DNA of 64,000 bases from Chryseobacterium indologenes. Its GTDB lineage: Bacteria; Bacteroidota; Bacteroidia; Flavobacteriales; Weeksellaceae. The notes below the pieces were generated by a model. It searched no databases. It saw only the letters and a list, made by a program, of their open reading frames with translations, and was not told the origin of the DNA. Numbering within the stretch: the first letter of the stretch is position 1; each line of letters opens with the position of its first letter. A program made the translations under genes and the position numbers. The DNA is taken from positions 148,089 through 212,088 of the forward strand of contig DJTE01000048.1 of assembly GCA_002439165.1 (NCBI GenBank), given 5' to 3'. Shown one piece after another: positions 9,252-18,357 of the stretch.

Positions 9252-9770
9252 ATGGCAACAGTTAATCTTTCAGATTACAAGCCACTTCATATAACCAATG
9301 CCGAAGATTTTTCTATCGGCATTGTTTTTTCTGAGTGGAATGATTTTGTAACGTACAATCTTCGTGATGCAGCTTTGGAAATTCTTGAAAAAGAAGGCGT
9401 AAAACCGGAAAACATTAAACTTTTCCCGGTTCCCGGTGCTTTTGAATTAAGTTATGCAAGTATGCAGCTTTGCAAAGAAAGAAAATATGATGCAGTCATT
9501 GCTATCGGGTGCGTAATCCGCGGAGAAACCCCGCATTTTGATTATGTATGTTCGGCAGTGGCACAGGGAATCAAAGACTGCAATATCATGACAGATACCC
9601 CTACTATTTTCTGTGTACTGACAGACGATACCAAAGAACAGTCTGTGGCAAGAAGCGGCGGGGATCTTGGAAACAAAGGCGTAGAAGCTGCCGTAACCGC
9701 TCTCAGAATGATCGACTTCAAAAAGAATCTTTCTGAAAAGAAAGGAAATATCGGATTCGGACATTCTTAA
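9252..9770 (+). CDS. ribH: 6,7-dimethyl-8-ribityllumazine synthase
   Basis: Penultimate enzyme of riboflavin synthesis. It condenses the ribityl-aminouracil intermediate with dihydroxybutanone phosphate. The 172 residues contain the family landmarks VPGAFELSYA (about residues 61-70), AIGCVIRGETPHFDYVC with the catalytic His (about residues 84-100), and a Phe in the substrate site within IGIVFSEWND. The start lies 3 bases after the TPR gene stop and the gene is followed by a terminator. Confidence 0.95.
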   Translation: MATVNLSDYKPLHITNAEDFSIGIVFSEWNDFVTYNLRDAALEILEKEGVKPENIKLFPVPGAFELSYASMQLCKERKYDAVIAIGCVIRGETPHFDYVCSAVAQGIKDCNIMTDTPTIFCVLTDDTKEQSVARSGGDLGNKGVEAAVTALRMIDFKKNLSEKKGNIGFGHS

Positions 9771-9797
9771 ACCTGTTAATACAGCTTAACGATACAG

Positions 9798-9824
9798 AGG
9801 ACTATTTTTTAATAGTCCTTTTTT
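9798..9824 (+). terminator. Rho-independent terminator after ribH
   Basis: AGGACTATT pairs perfectly with AATAGTCCT across a TTTT loop, followed by a T run. It starts 28 bases after the ribH stop. Confidence 0.9.
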
Positions 9825-9952
9825 AATAGACCGTGTTTAAACATCATTATCTTCATACTCTTTCCCACCTTAACATATTTTAAAAAAAATTAAAAAAAGT
9901 CTAATAAATATCATGTTTTTACTTTTTATTACTAAAAGTTGTATACAAAAAC

Positions 9953-9960
9953 TATCTTTG
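9953..9960 (+). promoter_or_regulatory. -7 promoter element for the LTA-synthase-like gene
   Basis: TATCTTTG fits TAnnTTTG and lies 26 bases before the ATG at 9987. No clear -33 element is visible. Its position argues against the in-frame TTG at 9939 as a start, because the promoter would then lie inside the gene. Confidence 0.55.
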
Positions 9961-9986
9961 TGGGAATTAACTTAGACTTAAACAAG

Positions 9987-12065
9987 ATGTTTTCAAAAAA
10001 AATAACTCCTTTTCTGTATTTAGGAATATTTTATCTTATTATATCGCTGATACTGAGAGCCGTATTCTTTTTTCATCCGATTACAACAGCAAGTTTCAGT
10101 TTTTTTGAAATCATAAGAGTATTGGGCATCGGCCTCTTGAATGATATCTTTGTATTTATTCTGGCAAGCTCACTTCTGGCCGTTTACTTTTTGTTTCTGT
10201 CTGACTCTAAGTATAAAAAACCATACGGTTACATTATTTTCGGGGCACTTGTACTGTTTTTCCTGTACATCTGGCTTATTCCGAATAATATTTTCAAACA
10301 GTACGGTGGCTCCATTTCAGAAGTAGCCCTCACTTTCGTTGGTATAAAGACACTCTTTTTCGGGCTTATGCTTTTTCTGCCAGCCCAGAGAATCAAAATC
10401 CGGAATATTTTATATTTTATTACCCTGTTCCTGTATGTACTTGTGATTATTTTCAATACAGTAAGTGAATATTTCTTTTATAATGAATTCGGAGTACGCT
10501 ACAATTTCATTGCCGTAGATTACCTGATCTATACCAATGAAGTCATCGGAAACATCATGGAAAGCTACCCGATTATTCCCTTGTTTTCAATCATCATATC
10601 CCTTACAGCTTTAGTTACATGGTTTATCTATAAAAAAACAAAAGGAGAACTTCTGGATCTTCCGGATATGAAGCAGAAAATGATCCTGCTGGGAACTTTT
10701 GTCGTGCTTTGCGGAATCAGTCTCCTTTCCATATCTTCCTTGATGCAGATCCGTTCTGACAATGTATTTGCCGATGAGATTGAAGACAACGGGCTGCCTA
10801 AATTCTATTGGGCATTCACCCATAATGAACTCGATTACTTCCAGTTTTACCAGCAGATCGACCAAAAGCAGGCAGAAAAGAACTTTTTAAGCCAATATGC
10901 TCAACAGGCTTTACAGAGGAATATTGTTTCCGAACAGCCTGAACTGAAAAAAAATGTTGTTCTGATTTCCATTGAAAGTCTCTCCGCAGATTTCATGGAA
11001 CATTATGGCGGAACCAAAAAGATTACTCCATTCCTTGACAGTCTGGCAGACCGGTCACTGATGTTTACCAATCTCTATGCAACCGGAAACAGAACCGTAA
11101 GAGGTCTTGAAGCCCTTACCCTCTGTATTCCCCCAACAGCCGGAGAAAGTATCATTAAAAGAGATGACAATAAAAATAAATTTACCACAGGAAGCGTTTT
11201 CAAATCCAAAGGATATGATGTGAAGTTCCTGTACGGCGGTTACAGCTATTTCGACAATATGGAAGACTTCTTCGGAGGAAACGGCTATGATATTGTTGAC
11301 AGAAACAGCTTTAAACCGGAAGAAATCACCTTTGCGAATGTCTGGGGCGTTGCGGATGAAGATATGGCCAAAAAGGCAATTCAGGTGATGAATGCTGAAG
11401 CCAAATCAGGAAAGCCGTTTTTCAATCACTGGATGACGGTTTCCAATCACAGACCTTTTACCTATCCTGAAGGAAGAATTGATATTCCGGGAACAGCAAA
11501 ATCCAGGGACGGAGGTGTAAAATACACCGATTATTCCCTCAGAAAGTTCTTTGAAATGGCTAAAAAACAGGATTGGTACAAAAATACAGTCTTTGTGATC
11601 ATTGCCGATCACTGTGCTTCCAGTGCAGGAAAAACGGAACTTCCGATGGATAAATACAGAATTCCGGCCATGATTTTCTCAGAAGGCTTCATTCAGCCTC
11701 AGAAATTTGATCAGCTGATGTCGCAGATCGATGTGATGCCTACCCTGTTCGGAATGCTTAATTTTAATTATAAATCTAAGTTCCTGGGACAGGATGTTTT
11801 CAGGAAAGAATTCCAGCCGAAAGCTTATATTGCTACTTACCAGGATTTAGGGTTTGTAAAAGATAACCGTCTGACTATTATTTCTCCGGTGAAAAAAGTA
11901 AAGCAGTATTCCTTAGACCTTGAACCAAGCAGTCTCGCTCCGGAATTCAAGCTTTATTATAACGAAAAACTGCTGAAAAAGCCGGAACAGAAACTGGTAG
12001 ACGAAACCGTTTCCACCTATCAGTCTACGTCATACTGGCTTAAAGAAAAGCAGCTTAACCGATAA
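9987..12065 (+). CDS. LTA synthase family membrane phosphotransferase (sulfatase fold)
   Basis: Protein of 692 residues with an N-terminal block of about five hydrophobic helices (residues 7-230) and an extracytoplasmic alkaline-phosphatase/sulfatase-type catalytic domain. Catalytic landmarks are visible: SIESLSADF with a metal-binding Glu, the nucleophile Thr in ATGNRTVRGLEAL (Thr near residue 370), NHWMTVSNHRPF, and IADHCAS with the metal-binding Asp-His pair. Gram-negative members of this family transfer phosphoglycerol or phosphoethanolamine to envelope glycans or lipids, so the substrate here is open. The start is ATG 9987 for the promoter reason given above. The 3' end overlaps the converging ATP-grasp gene by 11 bases. 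Confidence 0.88.
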   Translation: MFSKKITPFLYLGIFYLIISLILRAVFFFHPITTASFSFFEIIRVLGIGLLNDIFVFILASSLLAVYFLFLSDSKYKKPYGYIIFGALVLFFLYIWLIPNNIFKQYGGSISEVALTFVGIKTLFFGLMLFLPAQRIKIRNILYFITLFLYVLVIIFNTVSEYFFYNEFGVRYNFIAVDYLIYTNEVIGNIMESYPIIPLFSIIISLTALVTWFIYKKTKGELLDLPDMKQKMILLGTFVVLCGISLLSISSLMQIRSDNVFADEIEDNGLPKFYWAFTHNELDYFQFYQQIDQKQAEKNFLSQYAQQALQRNIVSEQPELKKNVVLISIESLSADFMEHYGGTKKITPFLDSLADRSLMFTNLYATGNRTVRGLEALTLCIPPTAGESIIKRDDNKNKFTTGSVFKSKGYDVKFLYGGYSYFDNMEDFFGGNGYDIVDRNSFKPEEITFANVWGVADEDMAKKAIQVMNAEAKSGKPFFNHWMTVSNHRPFTYPEGRIDIPGTAKSRDGGVKYTDYSLRKFFEMAKKQDWYKNTVFVIIADHCASSAGKTELPMDKYRIPAMIFSEGFIQPQKFDQLMSQIDVMPTLFGMLNFNYKSKFLGQDVFRKEFQPKAYIATYQDLGFVKDNRLTIISPVKKVKQYSLDLEPSSLAPEFKLYYNEKLLKKPEQKLVDETVSTYQSTSYWLKEKQLNR

Positions 12066-13182
12066 GGTGAGGCACAAAACGGCTCTGGTTATTGGTAATC
12101 AGGTGAATACTTTCCCTGATCCCGATTCCGGCAGGCTCCTGTCCGATTACCCAGCTTCCTATGACCGGATAATTTCCGCCAAAATCAGGAAGATCAAACA
12201 GCTGCTGATAAATAAAGCCTTCTTTTCCGTACACTCCTGAATTCTGCTCTACCGGAATATGATTTCTGGTGAGAGTAACATTCGCTCCCTCCCTTGAATA
12301 GATCGGTTTTTTGGCAAAATCCTTCAGATGCCTCTGTTCAAAATAAGATTCCAGAAGATAAGGATGCCCGGGATACATTTCCCAGAGTACAGGCAGAATA
12401 GCTTTGGAAGAAAGCAGGATCTTCCAGGCAGGTTCAATCCATTGTGATCTGAATCCGTTTTTTACTAATTTTTCTCCAAATCCGTCCTCAAGAATCCATT
12501 CATATGGATAAAGCTTAAAAATATATTCCATAACGGAGCGGTCTCCGGCAATAAATTCTGCAATGTCGTCTGCCCAGCCAATATCCTGGACAGGGATAAA
12601 TTCTGTATCAAAACCTGCCTGGGAAGCGCAGTCCCGCATATATTCCACATTCGTAACGTCCTCAATATTGGTAAGTGAGGCAAAATAAATATGCTGCGGA
12701 TTCATGTATTTCTTAAGATAAGTCCAGTAAGCAACCAGCTTTTCATGAATGGAATTAAACTGGTCTTTATACGGATACATTTCCTGAAGCCAGTACCACT
12801 GTATCACCGAAGCCTCGTACAGTGAAGTGGGCGTATCCGCATTGAACTCCAGCAGTTTAAGATTCTTCCCGTCAAAACCGAAATCAAATCTTCCATATAC
12901 CGAAGGATGATCTTCTTCCCAGCTTGTGATGATATATTTTCTGAACCATTCAGGAATATTGAATTTTGTCCAGAGATTTTTTTCAATAATATAATCCACA
13001 GCTTCCAGGCACATCTGCCAGAGTTCCGCAGTTGCCGTCTCAATTGTATTGATCTCTTCCGGACTCAATTGATAGTAGTGGCTTTCATCCCAGTAAAGCC
13101 CGTCCAGAGAATGATACCCGAATCCCAGATTTTCCAGCTTATGCTGCCAGTTTTTTCTGAATTGTGACTGTATTCTTTCCAT
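12055..13182 (-). CDS. Glutathionylspermidine synthase family ATP-grasp protein (YgiC/YjfC-like)
   Basis: Protein of 375 residues matching the synthetase domain of glutathionylspermidine synthase (PF03738), an ATP-grasp C-N ligase. Family features seen are YGRFDFGFDGKNLKLLEFNA followed by DTPTSLYEAS, the KPIYSREGANVTL segment and the C-terminal IGIRESIHLITNNQSRFVPH. No amidase domain is present, so it belongs with E. coli YgiC/YjfC, whose substrate is not settled. It lies 3 bases after a small lipoprotein gene that occupies the place of ygiB. Its 3' end overlaps the facing LTA-synthase-like gene by 11 bases (12055-12065). Confidence 0.88.
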   Translation of the reverse strand: MERIQSQFRKNWQHKLENLGFGYHSLDGLYWDESHYYQLSPEEINTIETATAELWQMCLEAVDYIIEKNLWTKFNIPEWFRKYIITSWEEDHPSVYGRFDFGFDGKNLKLLEFNADTPTSLYEASVIQWYWLQEMYPYKDQFNSIHEKLVAYWTYLKKYMNPQHIYFASLTNIEDVTNVEYMRDCASQAGFDTEFIPVQDIGWADDIAEFIAGDRSVMEYIFKLYPYEWILEDGFGEKLVKNGFRSQWIEPAWKILLSSKAILPVLWEMYPGHPYLLESYFEQRHLKDFAKKPIYSREGANVTLTRNHIPVEQNSGVYGKEGFIYQQLFDLPDFGGNYPVIGSWVIGQEPAGIGIRESIHLITNNQSRFVPHLIG

Positions 13183-13185
13183 AGC

Positions 13186-13512
13186 TTATGATGATGCACT
13201 GAATCCGCTTCTCCCCAGTTCACCCCTCACCACATTTCCTTTATAGGTATTTCTCCCGATATTGGATTTGCTGCTGATGGCATCACTGTAATATCCTGTT
13301 TTCTGATAAGAACCATAGCTGTATGCCCCATAAGGTCTGAATGCATGGTACAGAAGAAGTCCCGTCACAAAACCATGAGACCTGGAATAGGAAGCTGTGG
13401 TATCAGACCTCATATAGACCTTTTTTTCATTCTGATTTTTAGGTTTTTCCTGAGAACAGGCAGCCAGAATTCCTGTTACAAAAAGTAATTTTATAGATCC
13501 GGATTTTTTCAT
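13186..13512 (-). CDS. Small YgiB-like lipoprotein upstream of the ATP-grasp gene
   Basis: Protein of 108 residues with a lipoprotein signal (LLFVTGILAACSQ, lipid Cys near residue 19). The mature part is rich in Ser, Tyr and Gly, with a hydrophobic patch HGFVTGLLLYHAFRPYGAYS and a polar tail. In enterobacteria a DUF1190 lipoprotein (YgiB) precedes the YgiC ATP-grasp protein. This gene has the same position, size class and lipobox, but I can claim only analogy. Its start overlaps the stop of the upstream lipoprotein gene by one base (TAATG). Confidence 0.8.
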   Translation of the reverse strand: MKKSGSIKLLFVTGILAACSQEKPKNQNEKKVYMRSDTTASYSRSHGFVTGLLLYHAFRPYGAYSYGSYQKTGYYSDAISSKSNIGRNTYKGNVVRGELGRSGFSASS

Positions 13513-13832
13513 TATTGAACCGTTATAAAGAATTCGTAATCTTTTTTCGTTTTCACAATATGGCTATTCCCGTCAGCGTCTTCTCCTCCTACCAATGTAT
13601 CTCCAAGACTTGGAATGGTATCTTTTTTAATGATCTCTTTAAAAAGTTTATCATCTTTCCATATTTTATGCTTTGTAACCAGAACATCTGCATTATCAAT
13701 ATGTTCAACCGAAAGCTGGGTCTCAACAGCCCCTTTCCTGTTTACTTTCTCTACTTCATCTTCTTTTACTTCCTTACATGCTGTAAGTGACAATATTCCA
13801 GTCAGTAACAGGCAACAATTAAATTTTTTCAC
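13512..13832 (-). CDS. Small lipoprotein, first gene of the ATP-grasp operon
   Basis: Protein of 106 residues with the lipobox LSLTACKE (lipid Cys near residue 19) and a charged mature part containing a KKDTIPSLGDTLVGGEDADG loop. I do not recognise the family. One-base overlap with the next lipoprotein gene and 3-base spacing to the ATP-grasp gene indicate one operon of three. A -7-like element lies just upstream on the same strand. Confidence 0.75.
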   Translation of the reverse strand: MKKFNCCLLLTGILSLTACKEVKEDEVEKVNRKGAVETQLSVEHIDNADVLVTKHKIWKDDKLFKEIIKKDTIPSLGDTLVGGEDADGNSHIVKTKKDYEFFITVQ

Positions 13833-13850
13833 GTAGTTTTTAATTTTTCA

Positions 13851-13858
13851 CAAAAGTA
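13851..13858 (-). promoter_or_regulatory. -7 promoter element of the lipoprotein/ATP-grasp operon
   Basis: Reads TACTTTTG on the minus strand (TAnnTTTG), 19 bases before the ATG at 13832. No clear -33 element. It lies in the 79-base divergent gap shared with the YpfJ-type gene. Confidence 0.5.
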
Positions 13859-13911
13859 GTCATTTAGTGACGATATTATTTTAAATTTACAATTCAAAAA
13901 AATTTATTACT

Positions 13912-14772
13912 ATGAGATGGACAGACGACAGAGGCGGAAACGTTGAAGACCGCCGAGGTTCCGGTGGTGGCGGAGGAGGAATGATTGTAGGTGGCGGACT
14001 CGGAACTTTAATTATAGCAGCCATTGTTTTTTTCCTGGGAGGAGATCCTTCCGGTATACTGAATTCCGGCAGCACACAGTCTTCCGGCAGCTCCCAGCCA
14101 AGAGAACTTACTGCCAATGAACAAAAGATCGGGGAAATGGTAGATATGATGGGAAAATGGAACATCATTACCTGGGAACAGATCTTCAGAGAAAACAATA
14201 TGGAATATCAAAAGCCCAGAATTGTTCTTTTTGAAGATGCCACCCGTTCAGGATGCGGCCCTGCACAGTCTGCTATGGGACCGTTTTACTGTCCTGCCGA
14301 TCAGACGGTATACATGGATATGAGTTTCTTTAATGAGCTTCAGCAGCGCTTCGGCGCAAAGGTAACCGAGTTTACCGTAGCTTATGTCATGGCACATGAG
14401 GTAGGCCACCATGTACAGACGTTGCTGGGAACCACCCAAAAAGTAGATCAGTTAAGAAGAAGCGGAGAATATTCCGAAGCCCAGATGAACCGTGTTTCGG
14501 TAGCCACTGAACTTCAGGCCGATTTTTATGCAGGAGTATGGGCAAAAAGAATTGACCAGTCCAGAAAAATTCTGGAACCCGGAGATATTCAGGCTGCCAT
14601 TGATGCCGCCCAGGCTGTTGGTGATGACAACATCCAGAAGAGATCTCAGGGCTATGTGAATCAGGAAAGCTTTACGCACGGATCTTCTGCACAGCGTAAA
14701 GAATGGTTTATGAAAGGATATAATACCGGGGATATCAGACAGGGGAATACCTTTGATCAGCTTTTGAAATAA
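13912..14772 (+). CDS. ypfJ: YpfJ-type neutral zinc metallopeptidase
   Basis: Protein of 286 residues of the YpfJ/KPN_02809 family (PF04228). The order is typical: MRWTDDRGGNVEDRRG, a Gly-rich stretch, one membrane helix (about residues 23-43), a Ser-rich linker, then the catalytic domain. The zinc motif HEVGHH is near residue 163, followed by ATELQADFYAGVWA, which supplies the third ligand. It should be anchored in the inner membrane with the peptidase domain outside. Physiological substrate unknown. It ends before a hairpin shared with the facing GLPGLI gene. Confidence 0.9.
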   Translation: MRWTDDRGGNVEDRRGSGGGGGGMIVGGGLGTLIIAAIVFFLGGDPSGILNSGSTQSSGSSQPRELTANEQKIGEMVDMMGKWNIITWEQIFRENNMEYQKPRIVLFEDATRSGCGPAQSAMGPFYCPADQTVYMDMSFFNELQQRFGAKVTEFTVAYVMAHEVGHHVQTLLGTTQKVDQLRRSGEYSEAQMNRVSVATELQADFYAGVWAKRIDQSRKILEPGDIQAAIDAAQAVGDDNIQKRSQGYVNQESFTHGSSAQRKEWFMKGYNTGDIRQGNTFDQLLK

Positions 14773-14843
14773 ATAATAGAGATCAGACTTCAAAGAGTTA
14801 CCGGATGAATTGAGATACTATATTCTGAATCATTAAGAACATA

Positions 14844-14875
14844 AAAAAACCTGAAGGCATCTTCAGGTTTTTCTT
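14844..14875. terminator. Bidirectional terminator between YpfJ-type and GLPGLI genes
   Basis: AAAACCTGAAG pairs with CTTCAGGTTTT around a GCAT loop, with A and T runs on the two sides. It can end transcripts arriving from both strands. Confidence 0.88.
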
Positions 14876-14876
14876 T

Positions 14877-15737
14877 TTATTTCAGCTCAATAGGATTACT
14901 GTTTCTCTTAGCTTCCTCTTTTACTCTTTCTTCCACTCTTTTTTTCATTTCTGCCGGATTCTGATTTCTTCCGCCGGGACCTCTTCCTCCGTCTCCAACC
15001 CTCACCGGAGCGGCAATTACTCCGGAACCACCACCCTGGGCCATCATAAACGACATCGGATCAGTTTTATATTTTTCCTGCTGCTTCAGATAAGCTTCTC
15101 TTTTTACTTTCAGCGTATTTCCGAACTGATTAAGGCCTGGCTCTTCCGTAATCTTATAATTTCTCATCAGATCAAAAGAATAATCTCCTTTGTCATCTTC
15201 AATTTTTACAATCAGCCCCGGAAGTCCGCCAAATTTGTAAGGACCGTCCTGGTAAGGTAAATCTGTGGAAAACCAGGCCGTCCATTTTCGTCCTGCAAAA
15301 TCAGTTTCAGCTTTCTGAACCTTATATTCTCCGATCTTCATGGTTTCTGAAGAAATTTTCCAGTTCAGAGGCCGGTCCTCCTCGTAAGAGTATATATCCC
15401 GCCCTATCCTGTCTTTAAAATAAGTCTTCTGACTGTTCCTGTCTTTTTCAACGGAATAATTGATATTGGTTCTCAGACCTTCCATCTGTTCCCTGTTGAT
15501 ATTTACTCTATCCCCTCCTCCCTGAAAGGCTTTCCGCATAATAGAATCCCTTTTGACCCTGTTTTCAGAATAGAAAACAGACTTTTCAGGGGAAATATCG
15601 AGGTAAGCATTTTCTGTTTTTATATAGCTTTTATCTTCAGCATCAGGTTTCATGGTCACCTGATACACAAATCTGTTGTTTTGGGCAGAAATATGCTGCA
15701 TAAAGAACGCCAAAGCAATAATTCCTAATTTTTTCAT
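14877..15737 (-). CDS. GLPGLI family exported protein
   Basis: Protein of 286 residues with a signal peptide (ending near QHISAQ). It carries the name-giving motif GGLPGLIVKIED near residue 165, preceded by AWFSTDLPYQDGPYKF. The family (TIGR01200) is restricted largely to Bacteroidota and has no established function. Some members sit near TonB-type transport genes, but none are seen here. The C-terminal 80 residues are rich in Gly, Arg, Lys and Glu. The upstream leader contains a small CCGGC/GCCGG hairpin (15761-15775). Confidence 0.9.
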   Translation of the reverse strand: MKKLGIIALAFFMQHISAQNNRFVYQVTMKPDAEDKSYIKTENAYLDISPEKSVFYSENRVKRDSIMRKAFQGGGDRVNINREQMEGLRTNINYSVEKDRNSQKTYFKDRIGRDIYSYEEDRPLNWKISSETMKIGEYKVQKAETDFAGRKWTAWFSTDLPYQDGPYKFGGLPGLIVKIEDDKGDYSFDLMRNYKITEEPGLNQFGNTLKVKREAYLKQQEKYKTDPMSFMMAQGGGSGVIAAPVRVGDGGRGPGGRNQNPAEMKKRVEERVKEEAKRNSNPIELK

Positions 15738-15922
15738 GTGTCTATTTTTATTTTGGCCAACCGGCTTTTTGCCGGCTGCATTTCTGTTTCACTTATAGAT
15801 AAAAAATACGGTTCAAAGTTAAACGTAAAACAGAGTTTGCTGCACTGCCGGTAAAAATTTTATATAACTTTAACTAAAAACCACCCTATTAAGATCATAA
15901 TCATTAAAATAGATAGCTTCAA

Positions 15923-15954
15923 TTTGAGATTGCGGAAATTAGTTTGTATTTTTG
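15923..15954 (+). promoter_or_regulatory. Promoter of the suf operon
   Basis: TTTG (15923-15926), 20 nt, TATTTTTG (15947-15954): a full match to the Bacteroidota consensus, 28 bases before the first suf gene. No iron-regulator operator was recognised around it. Confidence 0.75.
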
Positions 15955-15982
15955 CATCATTAAATCATTCTAAATAAATACA

Positions 15983-16312
15983 ATGATAAAAGTATCAGAT
16001 CAAGCAAAAGAAAAAGCGATCCTTCTGATGACAGAGGATGGCTTTAATCCTTTTGAAGATTATATAAGAGTGGGAGTTAAAAGCGGAGGATGTTCTGGTT
16101 TAGAGTATGTTTTGAAGTTTGACAACCAAAAAACAGATTCCGACCAGGTTTTTGAGGACAATAACATTAAAATTATTGTAGATAAAAAATCGATCCTCTA
16201 TTTGGCAGGAACAACTCTTGAATATTCAGGAGGACTGAACGGAAAAGGATTTGTGTTCAACAATCCTAATGCATCCAGAACATGCGGATGCGGTGAGTCA
16301 TTTAGTCTTTAG
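15983..16312 (+). CDS. sufA: A-type iron-sulfur carrier protein (HesB/IscA/SufA family)
   Basis: Protein of 109 residues with the three conserved cysteines of A-type carriers: one in SGGCSGLEY (near residue 37) and two in the C-terminal TCGCGESF. It receives iron-sulfur clusters from the SufBCD scaffold and hands them to apoproteins. It is the first gene of the suf run and is separated from sufB by a 70-base gap holding a palindrome. Confidence 0.93.
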   Translation: MIKVSDQAKEKAILLMTEDGFNPFEDYIRVGVKSGGCSGLEYVLKFDNQKTDSDQVFEDNNIKIIVDKKSILYLAGTTLEYSGGLNGKGFVFNNPNASRTCGCGESFSL

Positions 16313-16330
16313 AGAAAAGACATAAGATAC

Positions 16331-16372
16331 TAGATTTCAGGCCGCGGTGTGAAATCTAAAATCTGAAATCTA
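16331..16372. repeat. Inverted repeat between sufA and sufB
   Basis: TAGATTTCAG (16331-16340) is matched by CTGAAATCTA (16363-16372). A second partner, GAAATCTA (16351-16358), lies in the loop, so two mutually exclusive hairpins can form. There is no T run. It could influence mRNA processing or be a decayed small repeat. Confidence 0.55.
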
Positions 16373-16382
16373 AAAAATAATA

Positions 16383-17831
16383 ATGAGTAAATATACTGAA
16401 GACGATTTAAGAGTCGATCTAGAAAATAAAAAATATGAATTCGGCTGGGAAACGAAGATTGATTATGAAGATTTCCCGACCGGATTGAATGAAGATATCA
16501 TCCGTGCGATCTCCGCTAAAAAAGAAGAACCCGAATGGATGACAGAATGGCGTCTGGAATCTTTCAGAATCTGGCAGAAAATGACGGAACCTACCTGGGC
16601 CAACATCAAGTATGAAAAACCTGATTTCCAGGCGATCCGTTATTATGCAGCACCAAAGGTAAAGCCGGAACTGGCGAGTCTGGATGAAGTAGACCCTGAA
16701 TTGCTGAAAACCTTCGAAAAACTGGGAATCAATATCGAGGAACAGAAAAGACTTTCGGGAGTTGCCGTGGATATTGTAATGGACTCTGTTTCTGTAAAGA
16801 CTACTTTCCAAGACACACTAATGGAAAAAGGAATTATTTTCTGCTCCATTTCCGAAGCCATTAAAAACCACCCGGACCTGGTAAGAAAGTATCTTGGAAA
16901 AGTAGTTCCGAGAGGAGATAATTTTTATTCAGCACTGAATTCCGCGGTATTCTCTGACGGAAGTTTCTGCTATATTCCAAAAGGAGTAAAATGCCCTATG
17001 GAACTTTCTACCTATTTCAGAATCAACCAGGCCGGAACAGGACAGTTTGAAAGAACTCTTCTGATTGCCGATGAAGGCAGCTATGTTTCTTATCTTGAAG
17101 GATGTACCGCACCGTCAAGAGATGAGAACCAGCTTCACGCTGCTGTGGTGGAACTGATTGCCATGGATAATGCTGAGATTAAATATTCCACCGTGCAGAA
17201 CTGGTATCCGGGAAATGAAGAAGGAAAAGGAGGTGTTTTCAATTTTGTAACCAAAAGAGGTCTTTGCGAGAAAAATGCAAAAATCTCATGGACACAGGTA
17301 GAAACAGGTTCAGCCGTAACCTGGAAATATCCTTCATGTATCCTGAAAGGTGACGGATCGATCGGAGAATTCTACTCTATTGCCGTAACCAACAACCACC
17401 AGTATGCCGATACGGGAACAAAGATGATCCACATCGGAAAAAATACAAAATCAACGATTATTTCAAAAGGGATCTCTGCCGGAAAATCCCAGAATTCATA
17501 CAGAGGACAGGTAAAAGTAATGCCTTCCGCCAAAGGAGCCAGAAACTTCTCCCAGTGCGACTCCCTGTTGATGGGTAATGAGTGCGGGGCCCATACTTTC
17601 CCGTATATTGAGATCAAAGATCCTACCGCTCAGCTGGAACACGAAGCAACCACTTCAAAAATCGGTGAAGACCAGATCTTTTACTGTAACCAGAGAGGTA
17701 TTGATACGGAAAGAGCCATTGCTCTGATTGTGAACGGCTTCAGTAAAGAAGTTTTAAATAAACTTCCAATGGAATTTGCCATTGAAGCTCAGAAACTATT
17801 GGAAATTTCGCTTGAAGGTTCAGTAGGGTAA
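16383..17831 (+). CDS. sufB: SufB, Fe-S cluster scaffold subunit
   Basis: Protein of 482 residues, the SufB component of the SufBC2D scaffold on which iron-sulfur clusters are built. The typical opening ([20 protein letters not shown]) and the beta-helix core with [40 protein letters not shown], and the C-terminal [10 protein letters not shown] and [16 protein letters not shown] are present, as is the functional Cys in the QCDS region. The next 640 bases before sufC carry an inverted-repeat element with a broken gene. Confidence 0.96.
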   Translation: MSKYTEDDLRVDLENKKYEFGWETKIDYEDFPTGLNEDIIRAISAKKEEPEWMTEWRLESFRIWQKMTEPTWANIKYEKPDFQAIRYYAAPKVKPELASLDEVDPELLKTFEKLGINIEEQKRLSGVAVDIVMDSVSVKTTFQDTLMEKGIIFCSISEAIKNHPDLVRKYLGKVVPRGDNFYSALNSAVFSDGSFCYIPKGVKCPMELSTYFRINQAGTGQFERTLLIADEGSYVSYLEGCTAPSRDENQLHAAVVELIAMDNAEIKYSTVQNWYPGNEEGKGGVFNFVTKRGLCEKNAKISWTQVETGSAVTWKYPSCILKGDGSIGEFYSIAVTNNHQYADTGTKMIHIGKNTKSTIISKGISAGKSQNSYRGQVKVMPSAKGARNFSQCDSLLMGNECGAHTFPYIEIKDPTAQLEHEATTSKIGEDQIFYCNQRGIDTERAIALIVNGFSKEVLNKLPMEFAIEAQKLLEISLEGSVG

Positions 17832-17934
17832 TTTTCTTATCGCAAAGAAAAACTAAGATTTTTTTATAGCGAACTGTTGATTTTCAGGATAAACAAAGGC
17901 GCTAACGCTTAGGAAAGCAATACAAGGTTTAATA

Positions 17935-17967
17935 TTGAATTTTCTCGAATTAACTTATGTATCTTTG
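17935..17967 (+). promoter_or_regulatory. Promoter-like sequence inside the GxxExxY cassette
   Basis: TTG (17935-17937), 22 nt, TATCTTTG (17960-17967), ending 15 bases before the pseudogene ATG. If active it could also feed sufC and sufD. Confidence 0.45.
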
Positions 17968-17982
17968 CGGAAAATTACACAA

Positions 17983-18357
17983 ATGACTGAAAATGAAATT
18001 TCAAAGATTGTTTTTGAAAACGGAGTAAAGATTCATAGAAAGTTAGGAGCGGGCTTATTTGAAAGCATTTATGAAGAGTGTCTTTTTTAAGCAGGAGTAG
18101 AAGTTGAAAGACAAAAACCTCTGAATATCCGGTATGAATAATTACTGCTGGAAAATGCTTTCAAGATGGATTTGCCGGTAGAAAACAAAGTTGTTTCAGA
18201 ACTTAAATCCGTTGAAAGCCTGAACAGTTTTCATGCTTCACAACTAAAAAAATATTTAAGATCAGGGAGCTATAAGCTAGGAATGTTGATTAATTTCAAT
18301 TCCCATCTTTTTAAAAACGGTGTAATGAGAATAGCGAATGGTCTTGATAAGGCTTAG
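17983..18357 (+). pseudogene. GxxExxY family gene with two in-frame stop codons
   Basis: Reading from ATG 17983 gives MTENEISKIVFENGVKIHRK, then LGAGLFESIYEECLF, the start of a GxxExxY protein (PF13366, a small PD-(D/E)XK-like family). TAA then interrupts the frame after CLF, where a few residues are also missing compared with the family as I know it. A second TAA follows KPLNIRYE, where a Glu is expected (GAA to TAA). The same frame continues to the normal end with MDLPVENKVVSELKSVESLN and KLGMLINFNSHLFKNGVMRI. There is no frameshift, so decay looks recent. Confidence 0.85.
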
